Positions 35,081 through 43,239 of a stretch of 44,347 nucleotides of DNA are shown here, in pieces. This stretch comes from Clostridiales bacterium (GTDB lineage: Bacteria > Bacillota > Clostridia > TANB77 > CAG-508). Below the pieces are notes generated by a model that made no database searches, had not been told where the DNA came from, and saw only the letters and a program-made list of their open reading frames with translations. The position numbers and the translations under genes are program-made. Every line of letters starts with the position of its first letter. Position 1 is the stretch's first letter. Location of the stretch: positions 1 to 44,347 of the forward strand of contig DXVF01000013.1 of NCBI GenBank assembly GCA_019417465.1, given 5' to 3'.

Positions 35081-36139
35081 CTACTTTACATTTATACATT
35101 CATCATATGTTTTTAAAATATTTACCTTAAAATTTCCTGGTTTTATAGATTTATCTGAAACAACATTTACTTCTACGTCATATATCTCATTTAATTTTTT
35201 TATGTTTTCCTTTTTATGCCCTATTATATTATTAATATTTATAGGGTTTGCTTTTATCTCGACAACCTTTACTTTTGCATTGAATTGCCTAATCTTTAAA
35301 GCTATACTATCATACCACATACTAGATTCTACTAATTGCCTAAAAGCAGGATGGTATGGCCCTGCTACCACTTCACTTTCATTATGTCCTGGCTCATCGA
35401 TTGTATTTGTATTTTGAAGACCCAAACGTATAACTTTTATATTCTTTTCATTAAACATTGCAACTATTTCCTTACATCTCTCTACAGCTTGATTAACAGT
35501 CAAAGGAACATATTCATTATTTTTATATTCTTCTTCTAATTTAGTGCCTTTAATAACTAAAACAGGATAAATTCTAACTATTTTAGGTTTCAATTTTATT
35601 AATGACTTTGCAGTATTGATTTCATCTAAATTTGTACTTTCAGGAAGTCCAACCATCATTTGATGTCCTAAAGTAAAACCTTTTCTTCTAATTAATTTCG
35701 ATGCTTTTTTTACATCTTCGAAAGTATGCCCTCTTTGACATCTAGATAATATATAATTATTAGTTGATTGTACTCCAAGCTCAATCGTTTTTACTTTATA
35801 CTTCTTTAATCTTTTCAAAATTTTCGTATTAATATAATCAGGCCTAGTAGAAATACGAATACTATTTACCTTTTTTTTCTTAATATACTCAAAAGCAGCT
35901 TTCAATAATTCTTTTTGAACCTCTTCTTCTATTCCTGTAAAACTACCTCCAAAAAAAGCTACTTCTACATACTTATTATCATCTTTAAAATTATTTAAAT
36001 AATATTCTATAGTATCTTTAACATCTTTAGCAGTTACTTGTTTTGCTTGTCCACTAATAGTTTTTTGATTGCAAAAAGTACAACTATTCGGGCAACCTAA
36101 ATGTGGCACAAAAATTGGTATAATGTATTCTTTTTTCAT
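35081..36139 (-). CDS. Elp3-like radical SAM protein
   Basis: A 352-residue protein with the iron-sulfur cysteines in 'VPHLGCPNSCTFCNQK' close to the N-terminus, then 'AFFGGSFTGIEEE' and 'SIRISTRPDYIN', typical of the Elp3/MiaB-type radical SAM fold, and 'GLPEST' further on. It lacks the acetyltransferase domain of true Elp3. It sits between rnc and the YitT gene on the same strand. Members have been linked to tRNA modification, but the substrate here is unknown. Confidence 0.85.
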   Translation of the reverse strand: MKKEYIIPIFVPHLGCPNSCTFCNQKTISGQAKQVTAKDVKDTIEYYLNNFKDDNKYVEVAFFGGSFTGIEEEVQKELLKAAFEYIKKKKVNSIRISTRPDYINTKILKRLKKYKVKTIELGVQSTNNYILSRCQRGHTFEDVKKASKLIRRKGFTLGHQMMVGLPESTNLDEINTAKSLIKLKPKIVRIYPVLVIKGTKLEEEYKNNEYVPLTVNQAVERCKEIVAMFNEKNIKVIRLGLQNTNTIDEPGHNESEVVAGPYHPAFRQLVESSMWYDSIALKIRQFNAKVKVVEIKANPININNIIGHKKENIKKLNEIYDVEVNVVSDKSIKPGNFKVNILKTYDECINVK

Positions 36140-36197
36140 AACTTATCAACTTCCCTCCTTTATGTATTAATAAATTATTACAATTATTAATAACACT

Positions 36198-36872
36198 TTA
36201 CTCTATATCATCTAAAGCTTTTTTAGCAGCTTCCATCTCGGCCTCTTTTTTAGTTTTACCATTTCCTTCTGCTAAAGGTTTACCATTAAGACTTACTCTA
36301 GCTGTAAAAGTTTTATCATGATCTGGTCCTGATTCTTTTATAATATCATACTTTATTTTCACATCTCCATGTACTTGTAATTTTTCTTGTAGTACTGTTT
36401 TATAATCTTTCATCCCTACATGTTTACTAGCAATTTCAATATAATCCTTTAAATTTTCTACTATAAATTTTTCTGCAGCATCTAATCCAGAATCAAAATA
36501 AATAGCTGCAATAACAGCTTCAATACTATCAGCTAAAATTGATGGTCTTTCATTTCCTTTATTGATTATTTGACTTTTACCTATAAATAAGAAATCACTA
36601 AAATTATGCTTAAGAGCCACTTTATAAAGACTTCTTTCGCAAACAACGTCAGCTCTAACTTTAGTCATTTCTCCTTCTTTTAAATTTGGATACTTTGCAT
36701 AAATGTATTTACTAGATATAAACTCTAATATACTATCTCCTAAAAACTCAAACTTTTCATTACTTTTAACATTATTTTCATTTGCATATGATGTATGTGT
36801 AAGTGCATTTTTTAATAGCAATTTATTTTTAAAAATATAACCAATACTTTCTTCTAGCTTCTCTAATCTCAT
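36198..36872 (-). CDS. rnc: Ribonuclease III
   Basis: A 224-residue double-strand-specific RNase. The signature region reads 'NEKFEFLGDSILEFISSKYI', with the metal-binding Glu and Asp. A second acidic site is 'ILADSIEAVIAAIYFDSG'. The C-terminal dsRNA-binding domain ends 'EGNGKTKKEAEMEAAKKAL'. GGAGG precedes the ATG. It follows acpP, the common order in Bacillota, but a terminator lies between them, so it probably also has its own promoter. Confidence 0.96.
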   Translation of the reverse strand: MRLEKLEESIGYIFKNKLLLKNALTHTSYANENNVKSNEKFEFLGDSILEFISSKYIYAKYPNLKEGEMTKVRADVVCERSLYKVALKHNFSDFLFIGKSQIINKGNERPSILADSIEAVIAAIYFDSGLDAAEKFIVENLKDYIEIASKHVGMKDYKTVLQEKLQVHGDVKIKYDIIKESGPDHDKTFTARVSLNGKPLAEGNGKTKKEAEMEAAKKALDDIE

Positions 36873-36904
36873 AAATTCACCTCCTTACAAAATCTTTATA
36901 TATT

Positions 36905-36945
36905 ATACTATAAAAAATAAAAAAAAGAAAGGTATTACCCTTTCA
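36905..36945 (-). terminator. Terminator after acpP
   Basis: On the minus strand GAAAGGGTAATACCTTTC (36944-36927) is followed by an uninterrupted T-rich tract. It should limit read-through from the highly expressed acpP into rnc. Confidence 0.75.
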
Positions 36946-36976
36946 TTTCTTTATTTATAGGTAAAATTTATATAAA

Positions 36977-37219
36977 TTAAGCAACATGCTCTTTTATATA
37001 ATCAACAACATCACCTACTGTAACTACTTTTTCTGCATCAGCATCTGGAATTTCTGTATCAAATTCTTCTTCTAAAGCCATAATTAATTCAACTATATCT
37101 AAAGAATCAGCTCCTAAATCATCTATAAAAGATGCTTCCATTGTAACAGCTGTTTCTGCAACACCTAATTGTTCTACTATAATTCCTTTTACTTTTTCAA
37201 ATATCTCTTCTGAATTCAT
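36977..37219 (-). CDS. acpP: Acyl carrier protein
   Basis: An 80-residue acidic carrier of fatty acid synthesis intermediates. The phosphopantetheine serine is in 'DLGADSLDIVELIMALEEEF'. The start MNSEEIFEKVK at 37219 follows GGGGGTGA; the longer frame would begin inside that site. It lies between plsX and rnc on one strand, but 437 bases separate it from plsX, longer than in a tight operon. Confidence 0.95.
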   Translation of the reverse strand: MNSEEIFEKVKGIIVEQLGVAETAVTMEASFIDDLGADSLDIVELIMALEEEFDTEIPDADAEKVVTVGDVVDYIKEHVA

Positions 37220-37527
37220 TAAGTCACCCCCTCTCGCCATGCTTTATTGTAGATAATATATCATATCCCATTTTATAGATTATTTATATTACCATATTCT
37301 TAAATTTTACTTAAAGATATTACATGTTTTAATAAATGTCAAGTATAAATTTAATTTTATTTCAACTATTGTTCCAAGATAATGGTTTTATATATCAACT
37401 GTTCCAAACAGGCTATTATCTTATAACCAACTATTATTGCTATTTAACTGTAATTTCTTTTATTATATACCATACCTTTTAACTTACTTCAAAGATAAAC
37501 GCATTAAATACTAACTAATAATATTTT

Positions 37528-37614
37528 TACTTTATTATTATACTAATTTAATTTAAAACTAAACTCATTCATTAAATCTTGATTTTCTAATACTTTATTA
37601 TTATACTAATTTAA
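37528..37614. repeat. 24-bp direct repeat pair in an AT-rich spacer
   Basis: TACTTTATTATTATACTAAT followed by TTAA occurs at 37528-37551 and 37591-37614. The spacer 37220-37656 also has AAGATAAT/ATTATCTT arms around 37375-37422. No open frame or promoter with both hexamers is clear to me, although the acpP promoter must lie here. Confidence 0.5.
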
Positions 37615-37656
37615 AACCATATTAGAGATTATAATTTTCACTATATAATATACACT

Positions 37657-38730
37657 TTAATTTTTACTAGTATTCTCACTTAAATTTTCCTTCTCTTTTT
37701 GTTCTATATCATTTATCTTTTGAAACTCTTCTATCATTCTATCAACTGTTCTATTCTTTACAAATTGTTCCGCTTGTTTTATGGTAAATTCAAATAATTT
37801 CTCATCACTACTTCCATGTGCTTTAACAACTGGTCTCTTTACTCCTAAAAATAAAGCTCCTCCATATTCTTTATAATCTACCATTTTGGAAAAACGCTTC
37901 ATTGCTGGTAAAGATGGTATTGAAGCTATAGTAGATAAAATATTTTTCTTTATACTATCTTTTAAACTTTTTTTAACAAATTTTCCTAATCCTTCTACCG
38001 CTTTTAAGAATATATTCCCTGTAAATCCATCAGTAACAATAGCATCTACTCTACCGGAAAAAGCATCTCTACCTTCAACATTTCCTACAAAATTTATATT
38101 TAATTCCTTTGATTTTTCTTTTAATAATTTATAACTTTCTTTAGTAAGTTCATTACCTTTAGTTTCTTCTGTTCCTATATTTAATAATCCTATTTTTGGT
38201 CTTTCAATACCAAAAGTATTTCTTAAATAAATAGTTGACATTTGAGCAAACTGTAATAAATTTATTGGTTTACAATTTGTATTAGACCCTGCATCTATTA
38301 ATAATAATCTACTATTATATGCTGGTAAAATTCCTGCTAAAGCTGGTCTATCTATTCCCTTTATTCTTCCAACTAAAAGAGTTGCTCCTGTTAATAAAGC
38401 ACCTGAATTTCCTGCAGAAATAAATACATCCCCTTTTCCTTCTTTTAACAAATTAAATCCAACAACCATAGATGAATCTTTTTTCCTTTTTATAGCTTGT
38501 GTTGGTATATCTTCCATTTCTATAGTTTCTGTTGTATGATATATTTTTAATCTTGGAGAGATATCTTCTATTTTATCTTTTCCATATAATTCTTTTATTC
38601 TTTCATTTATAATTTGTTCATTTCCAATTAGTAATACATCTGCTTCAATTTGGTTGATTGCATTAACAGCTCCTTTTATATTAGCATCAGGAGCATTATC
38701 TCCTCCCATTGCATCCAATAATATAATCAT
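37657..38730 (-). CDS. plsX: Phosphate acyltransferase PlsX
   Basis: A 357-residue enzyme that makes acyl-phosphate from acyl-ACP for phospholipid synthesis. Family motifs: 'ILLDAMGGDNAPDANIKGA' at the N-terminus, 'SAGNSGALLTGATLLVGRI', 'IGLLNIGTEETKGNE', 'VTDGFTGNIFLKAVEG' and 'GGALFLGVKRPVVKAHGS'. The C-terminal 30 residues are a charged low-complexity tail. GGAGG precedes the ATG. It lies upstream of acpP and rnc on the same strand. Confidence 0.95.
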   Translation of the reverse strand: MIILLDAMGGDNAPDANIKGAVNAINQIEADVLLIGNEQIINERIKELYGKDKIEDISPRLKIYHTTETIEMEDIPTQAIKRKKDSSMVVGFNLLKEGKGDVFISAGNSGALLTGATLLVGRIKGIDRPALAGILPAYNSRLLLIDAGSNTNCKPINLLQFAQMSTIYLRNTFGIERPKIGLLNIGTEETKGNELTKESYKLLKEKSKELNINFVGNVEGRDAFSGRVDAIVTDGFTGNIFLKAVEGLGKFVKKSLKDSIKKNILSTIASIPSLPAMKRFSKMVDYKEYGGALFLGVKRPVVKAHGSSDEKLFEFTIKQAEQFVKNRTVDRMIEEFQKINDIEQKEKENLSENTSKN

Positions 38731-39089
38731 ATCTCTTCCTCCAATAGTTAATTATATACCACTTATTTAATATATGTTATTTTAATATTTTATAACTTAT
38801 ACCATTTAAAGTCAATTATCTTTTATATTTTATACTGCATTTTTCAAAAAAACAAGTATACCTGACCATACAGTCATATACAGGATCAATAATAATTAAA
38901 TCTCTCCAAAGTAAAATCAAAAAGTCTATTGTAGAAATTATCCTAAAAAGCATTCCTTTCATTAACTACTCACCCTATAAAACAACGACTTACTATATTT
39001 TAACGTAAGAAGAAAGAGCATTAGCAATAATATATTTATTGCTAAAACAATAACTTACTACATTTCCACACCTTTATTTAAAAGAATAT
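38731..39089. other. Gene-free spacer between rplL and plsX
   Basis: AT-rich, no supported frame on either strand. The only structure I see is AGCAATAATATATTTATTGCT near 39020-39045. It probably carries the plsX promoter. In many Bacillota rpoB follows rplL here; it is absent. Confidence 0.5.
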
Positions 39090-39133
39090 AAAAAACGAGA
39101 TAGAAATATTATAAATTTCTACCCCGATTTTTT
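39090..39133 (-). terminator. Terminator of the ribosomal protein operon
   Basis: TAGAAAT and ATTTCTA form the stem core with GC-containing bases at its foot. T-runs lie on both sides (CTCGTTTTTT on the minus strand, GATTTTTT on the plus). It lies 30 bases after rplL. Confidence 0.75.
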
Positions 39134-39162
39134 CATATAATAAAATTACTTACAAGTTAAAA

Positions 39163-39525
39163 TTATTGTAATTCAACAACAGCTCCAACTTCTGTAAATT
39201 TAGCTTTTAATTCTTCAGCTTCGTCTTTGTTTACTCCTTCTTTAACTGTTTTTGGAGCTCCATCAACTAATTCTTTAGCTTCTTTTAATCCTAATCCTGT
39301 AGCATCTCTAACTACTTTGATTACTTGGATTTTGTTTGCTCCAGCATCTTTTAATACAACATTAAATGAAGATTTCTCTTCAGCAGCTCCAGCTACTGCT
39401 CCACCAGCTGCTGGTGCTGCAGCTGCAACTGCAGATACTCCATATTTTTCTTCTATAGCTTTTACTAATTCAGCAAGTTCAGCTACTGTTAAACTATCAA
39501 TTTTTTCTAATAATTCTTCTATCAT
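39163..39525 (-). CDS. rplL: 50S ribosomal protein L7/L12
   Basis: A 120-residue stalk protein. The N-terminal dimerisation domain ('SLTVAELAELVKAIEEKYGV'-like) is followed by an Ala/Gly hinge and the C-terminal factor-binding domain 'KIQVIKVVRDATGLGLKEAK' region. AGGAGG precedes the ATG. It is the last gene of the operon rpmG-secE-nusG-rplK-rplA-rplJ-rplL. Confidence 0.97.
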   Translation of the reverse strand: MIEELLEKIDSLTVAELAELVKAIEEKYGVSAVAAAAPAAGGAVAGAAEEKSSFNVVLKDAGANKIQVIKVVRDATGLGLKEAKELVDGAPKTVKEGVNKDEAEELKAKFTEVGAVVELQ

Positions 39526-39733
39526 TTTTATATCCTCCTAATTTTTTTGTGATTTAAGTTCACTACTCTATTTTATACAATAAATTTAAAATTTCGCTTT
39601 ATTATTCTATTAAAAACTAATCTTTATATCAATATAAATAATTGATATAAATAAATCTTACAACGAAATATACAATAATCTAGTATTTTTTTCATATTAA
39701 AATTTAACCTAAGTAATTAGTCTTTATTAAATC

Positions 39734-40234
39734 CTAAGCATTTTCTTTTTGAAGTCTTACTTGGTCAAGTGCAACTGCAACTTTGGAAATATTTCCAAGT
39801 AATGCACCAGCAAGCATTCCAAGTAATTCTTGTCTTGATGGAAGTTTTGCTAAAGTAATTAATTCTTCTACTCCCATTACTTTACCTTCTATAATTCCAC
39901 CTTTAATTTTGTAAAAATCATTATCTTTAGAAAAACTATAAATTGCTTTCAAAGGCTCCAAATAATCTTCTTCACCCATAACTAAAGCTGTTGGTCCTTC
40001 TAATAAATCATTTAACCCAGATTCTCCATTTGCTTCTAAAGCTCTTCTTATAATATTATTTTTTATAACTTTATAATCAGCTTTAGCATTTCTTAAATCT
40101 GTTCTTAATTTTGTTACATCAGCAACATTTATTCCTCTGTAATCTGTTAAAAGAATAACCTTTGCACTTTTCATTTGCTCAGCTAACTTCTTTACTTCTT
40201 CTTCTTTTTGTTTTAATATAACTTCACTTGCCAT
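39734..40234 (-). CDS. rplJ: 50S ribosomal protein L10
   Basis: A 166-residue stalk base protein. Typical segments are 'VILLTDYRGINVADVTKLR', 'YKVIKNNIIRRAL', 'LLEGPTALVMG' and the C-terminal L12-binding helix 'LLGMLAGALLGNISKVAVAL'. AGGAGGTGA precedes the ATG. It is preceded by the L10 leader, through which the L10-L12 complex controls its own synthesis, and followed by rplL after 208 bases. Confidence 0.97.
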   Translation of the reverse strand: MASEVILKQKEEEVKKLAEQMKSAKVILLTDYRGINVADVTKLRTDLRNAKADYKVIKNNIIRRALEANGESGLNDLLEGPTALVMGEEDYLEPLKAIYSFSKDNDFYKIKGGIIEGKVMGVEELITLAKLPSRQELLGMLAGALLGNISKVAVALDQVRLQKENA

Positions 40235-40319
40235 TTTTACCTATTCACCTCCTAAAAATTTATACAAAATGTATGTTTTTTTATTATAAGAATTTATATA
40301 TTTTTATATATATTTTCTA

Positions 40320-40445
40320 TCATAAAATAAACCAATCTATCTATAGTCATCTTTCGAGACATATATATAGATTGGTTTTATCCGTTCTACGAATATGCCT
40401 CGGTAGGACTTATTTTTATGCCTACTTTCTTTGGCTATATATTAT
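40320..40445 (-). promoter_or_regulatory. Ribosomal protein L10 leader (autoregulatory RNA)
   Basis: On the minus strand the sequence reads AGCCAAAGAAAGTAGGCAT, then AAGTCCTACCGAGGCATA, the hallmark of the Bacillota L10 leader. AAACCAATCTAT and its complement follow, forming an attenuator-like hairpin (about 40331-40378) with a T-rich tail. It lies between rplA and rplJ, the expected place. L10 with L12 should bind it and reduce rplJ-rplL expression. Confidence 0.85.
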
Positions 40446-40448
40446 AAA

Positions 40449-41132
40449 TTATTTTTGGTCAATATACATACTTGGTCCCATAGTTGTTGAAATTGCAACA
40501 CTTCTTATGTATTGCCCTTTAGCTGCTGCTGGTTTTGCTTTTATAATAGCTCCAATAATAGCATCATAGTTTTCTAATAACTTTTCTGCACCAAATGAAA
40601 CTTTTCCAAAACCTAAGTGAATAATATTAGTTTTATCTAATCTGTATTCTACTTTTCCTGATTTAATTTCTTGAATAGCTTTAGTAACATCCATAGTTAC
40701 TGTTCCAGATTTTGGGTTTGGCATTAATCCTTTTGGTCCTAATACTTTACCTAATCTTCCTACAACACCCATCATATCTGGTGTTGCAACTATAACATCA
40801 TAATCAAACCAATTCTCTTTTTCAATTTTTGGTATTAATTCTTCTGCTCCAACAAAATCTGCTCCTGCCTTAACAGCTTCTTCTGCCTTAGGTCCTTTAG
40901 CAAATACTAAAACTTTTAAAGTTTTACCTGTACCATTTGGAAGTACAGTTGTTCCTCTAACTTGTTGGTCAGCATGTTTTGAATCCACACCTAATTTAAC
41001 ATGTAATTCAACTGTTTCGTCAAATTTAGCTTTAGGCATTTTTTCGATTGTCTCTAATGCTTCTTTAGCACTATAAACTTTTGATTTATCCACGAGCTTT
41101 TCACACTCTAGATATCTCTTTCCTTTACTCAT
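40449..41132 (-). CDS. rplA: 50S ribosomal protein L1
   Basis: A 227-residue protein with 'DETVELHVKLGVDSKHADQQ' and 'VRGTTVLPNGTGK' near the start, the signature 'ATPDMMGVVGRLGKVLGP' and 'GLMPNPKSGTVT', and 'GPSMYID' at the end. GGAGG precedes the ATG. It lies between rplK and the L10 leader. Confidence 0.97.
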   Translation of the reverse strand: MSKGKRYLECEKLVDKSKVYSAKEALETIEKMPKAKFDETVELHVKLGVDSKHADQQVRGTTVLPNGTGKTLKVLVFAKGPKAEEAVKAGADFVGAEELIPKIEKENWFDYDVIVATPDMMGVVGRLGKVLGPKGLMPNPKSGTVTMDVTKAIQEIKSGKVEYRLDKTNIIHLGFGKVSFGAEKLLENYDAIIGAIIKAKPAAAKGQYIRSVAISTTMGPSMYIDQK

Positions 41133-41186
41133 TTTAATCCTCCTTTGGTAATAACGGATAGTTTTATCCTCCCATTTTTATTTTTA

Positions 41187-41615
41187 TTAATCAGCTACTA
41201 CAACACCCATAGAACGAGCTGTTCCTGAAACCATGCTCATAGCAGCTTCTAATGAAGCAGCATTTAAGTCTGGCATTTTTTGCTTTGCAATCTCTTCTAC
41301 TTGAGCTTTTGTTATTGTAGCAACTTTATCTTTATTAGGTTTTCCTGAACCTTTTTCAATTTTAACTGCTTTTTTTATTAATACAGCTACAGGTGGTACT
41401 TTTGTTATGAATTCGAAAGATTTATCTTTGTAAACTGTAATAACAACTGGGATTATCATTCCAGGTTGATTTGCAGTTCTATCATTGAATTCTTTAACAA
41501 ATTGCATAATATTAACACCACTTGATCCTAATGCTGGTCCTACTGGTGGAGCTGGTGTAGCTTTACCTGCAGGAATTTGTAATTTTATAATATTGCTAAT
41601 TTCTTTTTCTGCCAT
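41187..41615 (-). CDS. rplK: 50S ribosomal protein L11
   Basis: A 142-residue protein of the GTPase-associated centre. 'LQIPAGKATPAPPVGPALG' forms the N-terminal domain, 'VNIMQFVKEFND' follows, and 'GTARSMGVVV' ends it. ATG 41615 follows AAAGGAGG; a GTG three codons upstream lies inside that site. Confidence 0.97.
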   Translation of the reverse strand: MAEKEISNIIKLQIPAGKATPAPPVGPALGSSGVNIMQFVKEFNDRTANQPGMIIPVVITVYKDKSFEFITKVPPVAVLIKKAVKIEKGSGKPNKDKVATITKAQVEEIAKQKMPDLNAASLEAAMSMVSGTARSMGVVVAD

Positions 41616-41701
41616 TTCTTGCACCTCCTTTAAGTATGAATATTAACAAAAATAATTTATAAGAAATATGCTTTAAAATTGCATATGTACTTATCTAACT
41701 T

Positions 41702-42236
41702 TTAAATTTTTTGTACTTGTGAAAACTCAAGTTCAACAGGAGTTTCTCTTCCAAACATAGAAACTAATACTTTTACTTTGTGCTTTTCTTTATTTATTTC
41801 TTGAACAGTTCCAATAAAGTCCTTTAATGGCCCATCTAAAACTTTAACAGAATCATTAATATTGTAATCTACATTTACTTCTGGAGTTTCAAATCCCATA
41901 CTTCTAATCTCTTCATCAGTAAGTGGAATCGGATCTGTACCAGAACCAACGAAACCTGTAACTCCTCTTGTATTTCTTACAATATACCATGTCTGTTCTG
42001 TTACAATCATTTTAATTAGAACATATCCAGGAAACACTTTTTTTAAATTTGTTTTTCTTTTACCATCTTTAATTTCTATTTGTTCTTCCATAGGAACAAT
42101 TATTTCGAAGAAATAATCTTCTAATTCCCTATTTTTCACTGTTTTTTCCAAGTCTGTTTTTACTTTATTTTCATATCCAGAATAAGTATGTACAACATAC
42201 CATCTTGGTACTAATTCTTCATTTTCTCCGAGACAC
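41702..42236 (-). CDS. nusG: Transcription factor NusG, +1 frameshift at codon 3
   Basis: A 177-residue elongation factor, essential or near-essential in bacteria. GTG 42236 lies 10 bases after AAAGGAGG, and the message begins GTG TCT CGG AGA AAA TGA. Skipping the C of CGG (42230) gives GTG TCT GGA GAA AAT and leads into 'VPRWYVVHTYSGYENKVK', the first strand and helix of the NGN domain. Then come 'FPGYVLIKMIV', 'VRNTRGVTGFVGSG' and the KOW domain 'GPLKDFIGTVQEINKEK'. The length matches the family. A start at the internal ATG (42151) would remove part of the NGN fold. The early shift could regulate synthesis. Confidence 0.93.
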
Positions 42237-42256
42237 TTTTAATTAGCCTCCTTTTA

Positions 42257-42682
42257 TTATTCTGTTACTTCATTTGCCAAGCTATCTTCACTTTCTACAG
42301 TTCCATTATCTGCTACTACATTTTTAGCATCTGTATTTTCAGCTTCAGTATCTGTATTTTCAACTGTTCCTTCTATTTTGTCTTCTGAAGTAGTATTCTC
42401 TATACTATCTGCATCTTCATCTATAGTATTTACTATATTTGTATCTTTTTTAGAACTTACAGCATCTCTTAATTTATTAATTCCATAATGGTTAAGAGCT
42501 TCAAATGCAAAATCTAAAACAAATACAATTACAGCTGTAATTAACACAATAGTAATTACTGCAATAGTATTATTTGTAAGTTGCTTTGGTGTTGGCCAAA
42601 TAACTTTCTTTAACTCTGCCTTAAAATTTTTTAGAAAATTCTTTTTTTCTTTTTTTACTTTTTTATTTTCTTCTTTAGCCAT
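42257..42682 (-). CDS. secE: SecE translocase subunit with a long acidic C-terminal tail
   Basis: A 141-residue protein. Residues about 1-70 are the usual SecE: basic start, 'FLKNFKAELKKVIWPTPKQL' and one transmembrane span 'IAVITIVLITAVIVFVLDFAF'. SecE of Bacillota normally ends here at about 60-75 residues. This copy adds about 70 residues rich in Asp, Glu, Thr, Asn and Val ('DTNIVNTIDEDADSIENT' and on) that should lie outside the membrane. It is located between rpmG and nusG, the normal order, with 20 bases to the nusG start. Confidence 0.92.
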   Translation of the reverse strand: MAKEENKKVKKEKKNFLKNFKAELKKVIWPTPKQLTNNTIAVITIVLITAVIVFVLDFAFEALNHYGINKLRDAVSSKKDTNIVNTIDEDADSIENTTSEDKIEGTVENTDTEAENTDAKNVVADNGTVESEDSLANEVTE

Positions 42683-42702
42683 TTTTTTCCTCCTTAAAAG
42701 GG

Positions 42703-42867
42703 CTATTTTGTTTCCTTATGTGTAGTACGTTTTTTGCAGAATTTACAATACTTAACAATCTCTAATCTATCTGTATTGTTTTTTTTATTTTTTTCTGTCA
42801 TATATGTTCTTCTATTACATTCTGTACATGCTAATGTAATTGGTTCTCTTGCTCCTTTTGCAGCCAT
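42703..42867 (-). CDS. rpmG: 50S ribosomal protein L33
   Basis: A 54-residue protein, MAAKGAREPITLACTECN onward, too short for many gene callers. Two CxxC pairs ('CTEC', 'CKFC') mark the zinc-binding form of L33. GGAGG precedes the ATG. It opens the secE-nusG-ribosomal operon, and a consensus promoter and a 5' hairpin lie directly upstream. Confidence 0.93.
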   Translation of the reverse strand: MAAKGAREPITLACTECNRRTYMTEKNKKNNTDRLEIVKYCKFCKKRTTHKETK

Positions 42868-42940
42868 TTTTCAATACACCTCCAGCCATTCGCTTGTTTT
42901 ATGTTTTATAGCGTATGCAACTCTTTACATACGCTTAAGT

Positions 42941-42969
42941 ATTTTATCATGTATTTTCCAATATGTCAA
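42941..42969 (-). promoter_or_regulatory. Promoter of the rpmG-secE-nusG-rpl operon
   Basis: TTGACA (42969-42964), 17 bases, TAAAAT (42946-42941). The transcript then carries an AGCGTATG/CATACGCT hairpin at about 42909-42935 before the rpmG ribosome binding site. Confidence 0.85.
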
Positions 42970-43035
42970 CATATTTTGAGTCATTTTTTGGTAATTTTGC
43001 CATCATAAAATTGCTATTATTAGCAAAGTATATAA

Positions 43036-43212
43036 TTAAAAATATTTAATAAAAAAATACTTAGTAAGTTTCTGATTATTTTTATTCTCTCTTATAAATT
43101 CGACTTCAAATCCGCATTTCTTATAAAATTCAGGAGCTTGAAAATTATATGTACTTAAATTTATATTTTCAAAACCTTTATTTTTATAATAATTCTCAAC
43201 TGTTTCTATATG
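43036..43212 (-). pseudogene. C-terminal fragment of a GNAT-type acetyltransferase
   Basis: A 58-residue open stretch, HIETVENYYKNKGF to 'APEFYKKCGFEVEFIREN' and 'KLTKYFFIKYF', resembles the last third of a GNAT domain ('FY.K.GFE...'). No start codon or acetyl-CoA-binding segment exists upstream, where the flavin reductase-like gene ends. It is a remnant. Confidence 0.6.
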
Positions 43213-43239
43213 TTTTTATGTTAAACTATCTTTTCTAAC

